A stretch of DNA of 6,077 nt from an uncultured Clostridia bacterium. GTDB lineage: Bacteria; Bacillota; Clostridia; UBA1381. The notes under the pieces are model-generated. The model was given only the letters and a program-made list of their open reading frames with translations, made no database searches and had not been told where the DNA came from. Below, in pieces: positions 6,048 through 6,077 of the stretch. How positions within the stretch are numbered: position 1 is the first letter of the stretch; each line of letters begins with the position of its first letter. The stretch is from positions 1 to 6,077 of the forward strand of contig CALXUL010000206.1 of NCBI GenBank assembly GCA_944391635.1, given 5' to 3'. The position numbers and the translations under genes are program-made.

Positions 6048-6077
6048 GTGGTAAAACTATTATACCATAAGGAGTTC
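6048..6077 (+). CDS. Possible start of a further gene, truncated by the window edge
   Basis: A GTG at 6048 opens a frame of ten codons, VVKLLYHKEF (the first would be read as Met), still open at the last base. AGGGAGG (6030-6036) lies 11 bases upstream, slightly far but usable, and the strong promoter at 5963-5991 would give a leader of about 50 bases. Ten residues are too few to name a family. If the hairpin at 5904-5930 is the left end of an IS605-type element this could be its transposase or TnpB gene, but that is speculation. Confidence 0.35.
   Translation, partial: MVKLLYHKEF

Noticed and set aside
1..6077. CRISPR array, tRNA or rRNA genes
   Set aside because: No regularly spaced repeat series and no cloverleaf or conserved rRNA stretch was seen on either strand.

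Overview
The window looks like an accessory carbohydrate-use locus from an anaerobic, low-to-moderate GC Firmicute, most likely a gut or rumen Clostridia member. The evidence is AT-rich spacers, good sigma-A-type promoters, an AGGAGG ribosome binding site, and a two-transmembrane AraC-type regulator of the YesN/YesS/YtdP class, which is common in Clostridia and Bacillales. This placement is inferred; no taxonomic marker gene is present.

Layout. Positions 1-795 hold no intact gene. There is a structured 130-bp inverted-repeat element (14-145), a perfect 14-bp hairpin (206-244), a plus-strand stretch that reads like a decayed gene broken across frames (about 185-665), and a strong hairpin terminator (671-710) that suits the minus-strand regulator gene. 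The regulator (796-3117, minus) is a 773-residue membrane-anchored AraC-family protein with its own near-consensus promoter (TTGACA-17-TATGAT). Divergently transcribed from it is a sugar phosphate isomerase/epimerase-like TIM-barrel protein (3425-4315, plus). Its extended -10 promoter is preceded, one base upstream of the -35, by two direct repeats 21 bp apart, the geometry expected of an AraC-family activator site. After a 442-bp non-coding gap holding two palindromes, a candidate promoter and a folded leader, there is a cytoplasmic GH63/GH37-like (trehalase-like) glycoside hydrolase (4758-5867, plus). Downstream lie a GC-rich hairpin resembling an IS200/IS605 end or TnpB omega-RNA 3' stem (5904-5930), a strong promoter (5963-5991), and the first ten codons of a possible further gene (GTG at 6048) that leaves the window.

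Working model (inference). The membrane regulator senses an extracytoplasmic sugar or glycoside, or a binding protein loaded with one, and activates the divergent isomerase. The hydrolase cleaves an imported short glycoside in the cytoplasm, and the isomerase-like protein converts a released sugar. No transporter is in the window, although regulators of this class are often next to ABC sugar transporters. The hydrolase appears to have its own control region, so it may answer to a second regulator.

I found no CRISPR array, tRNA, rRNA or intact transposase. The least ordinary elements are the direct-repeat operator, the solitary IS605/omega-RNA-like hairpin without an adjacent tnpB, and the structured repeat plus gene remnant at the left end.
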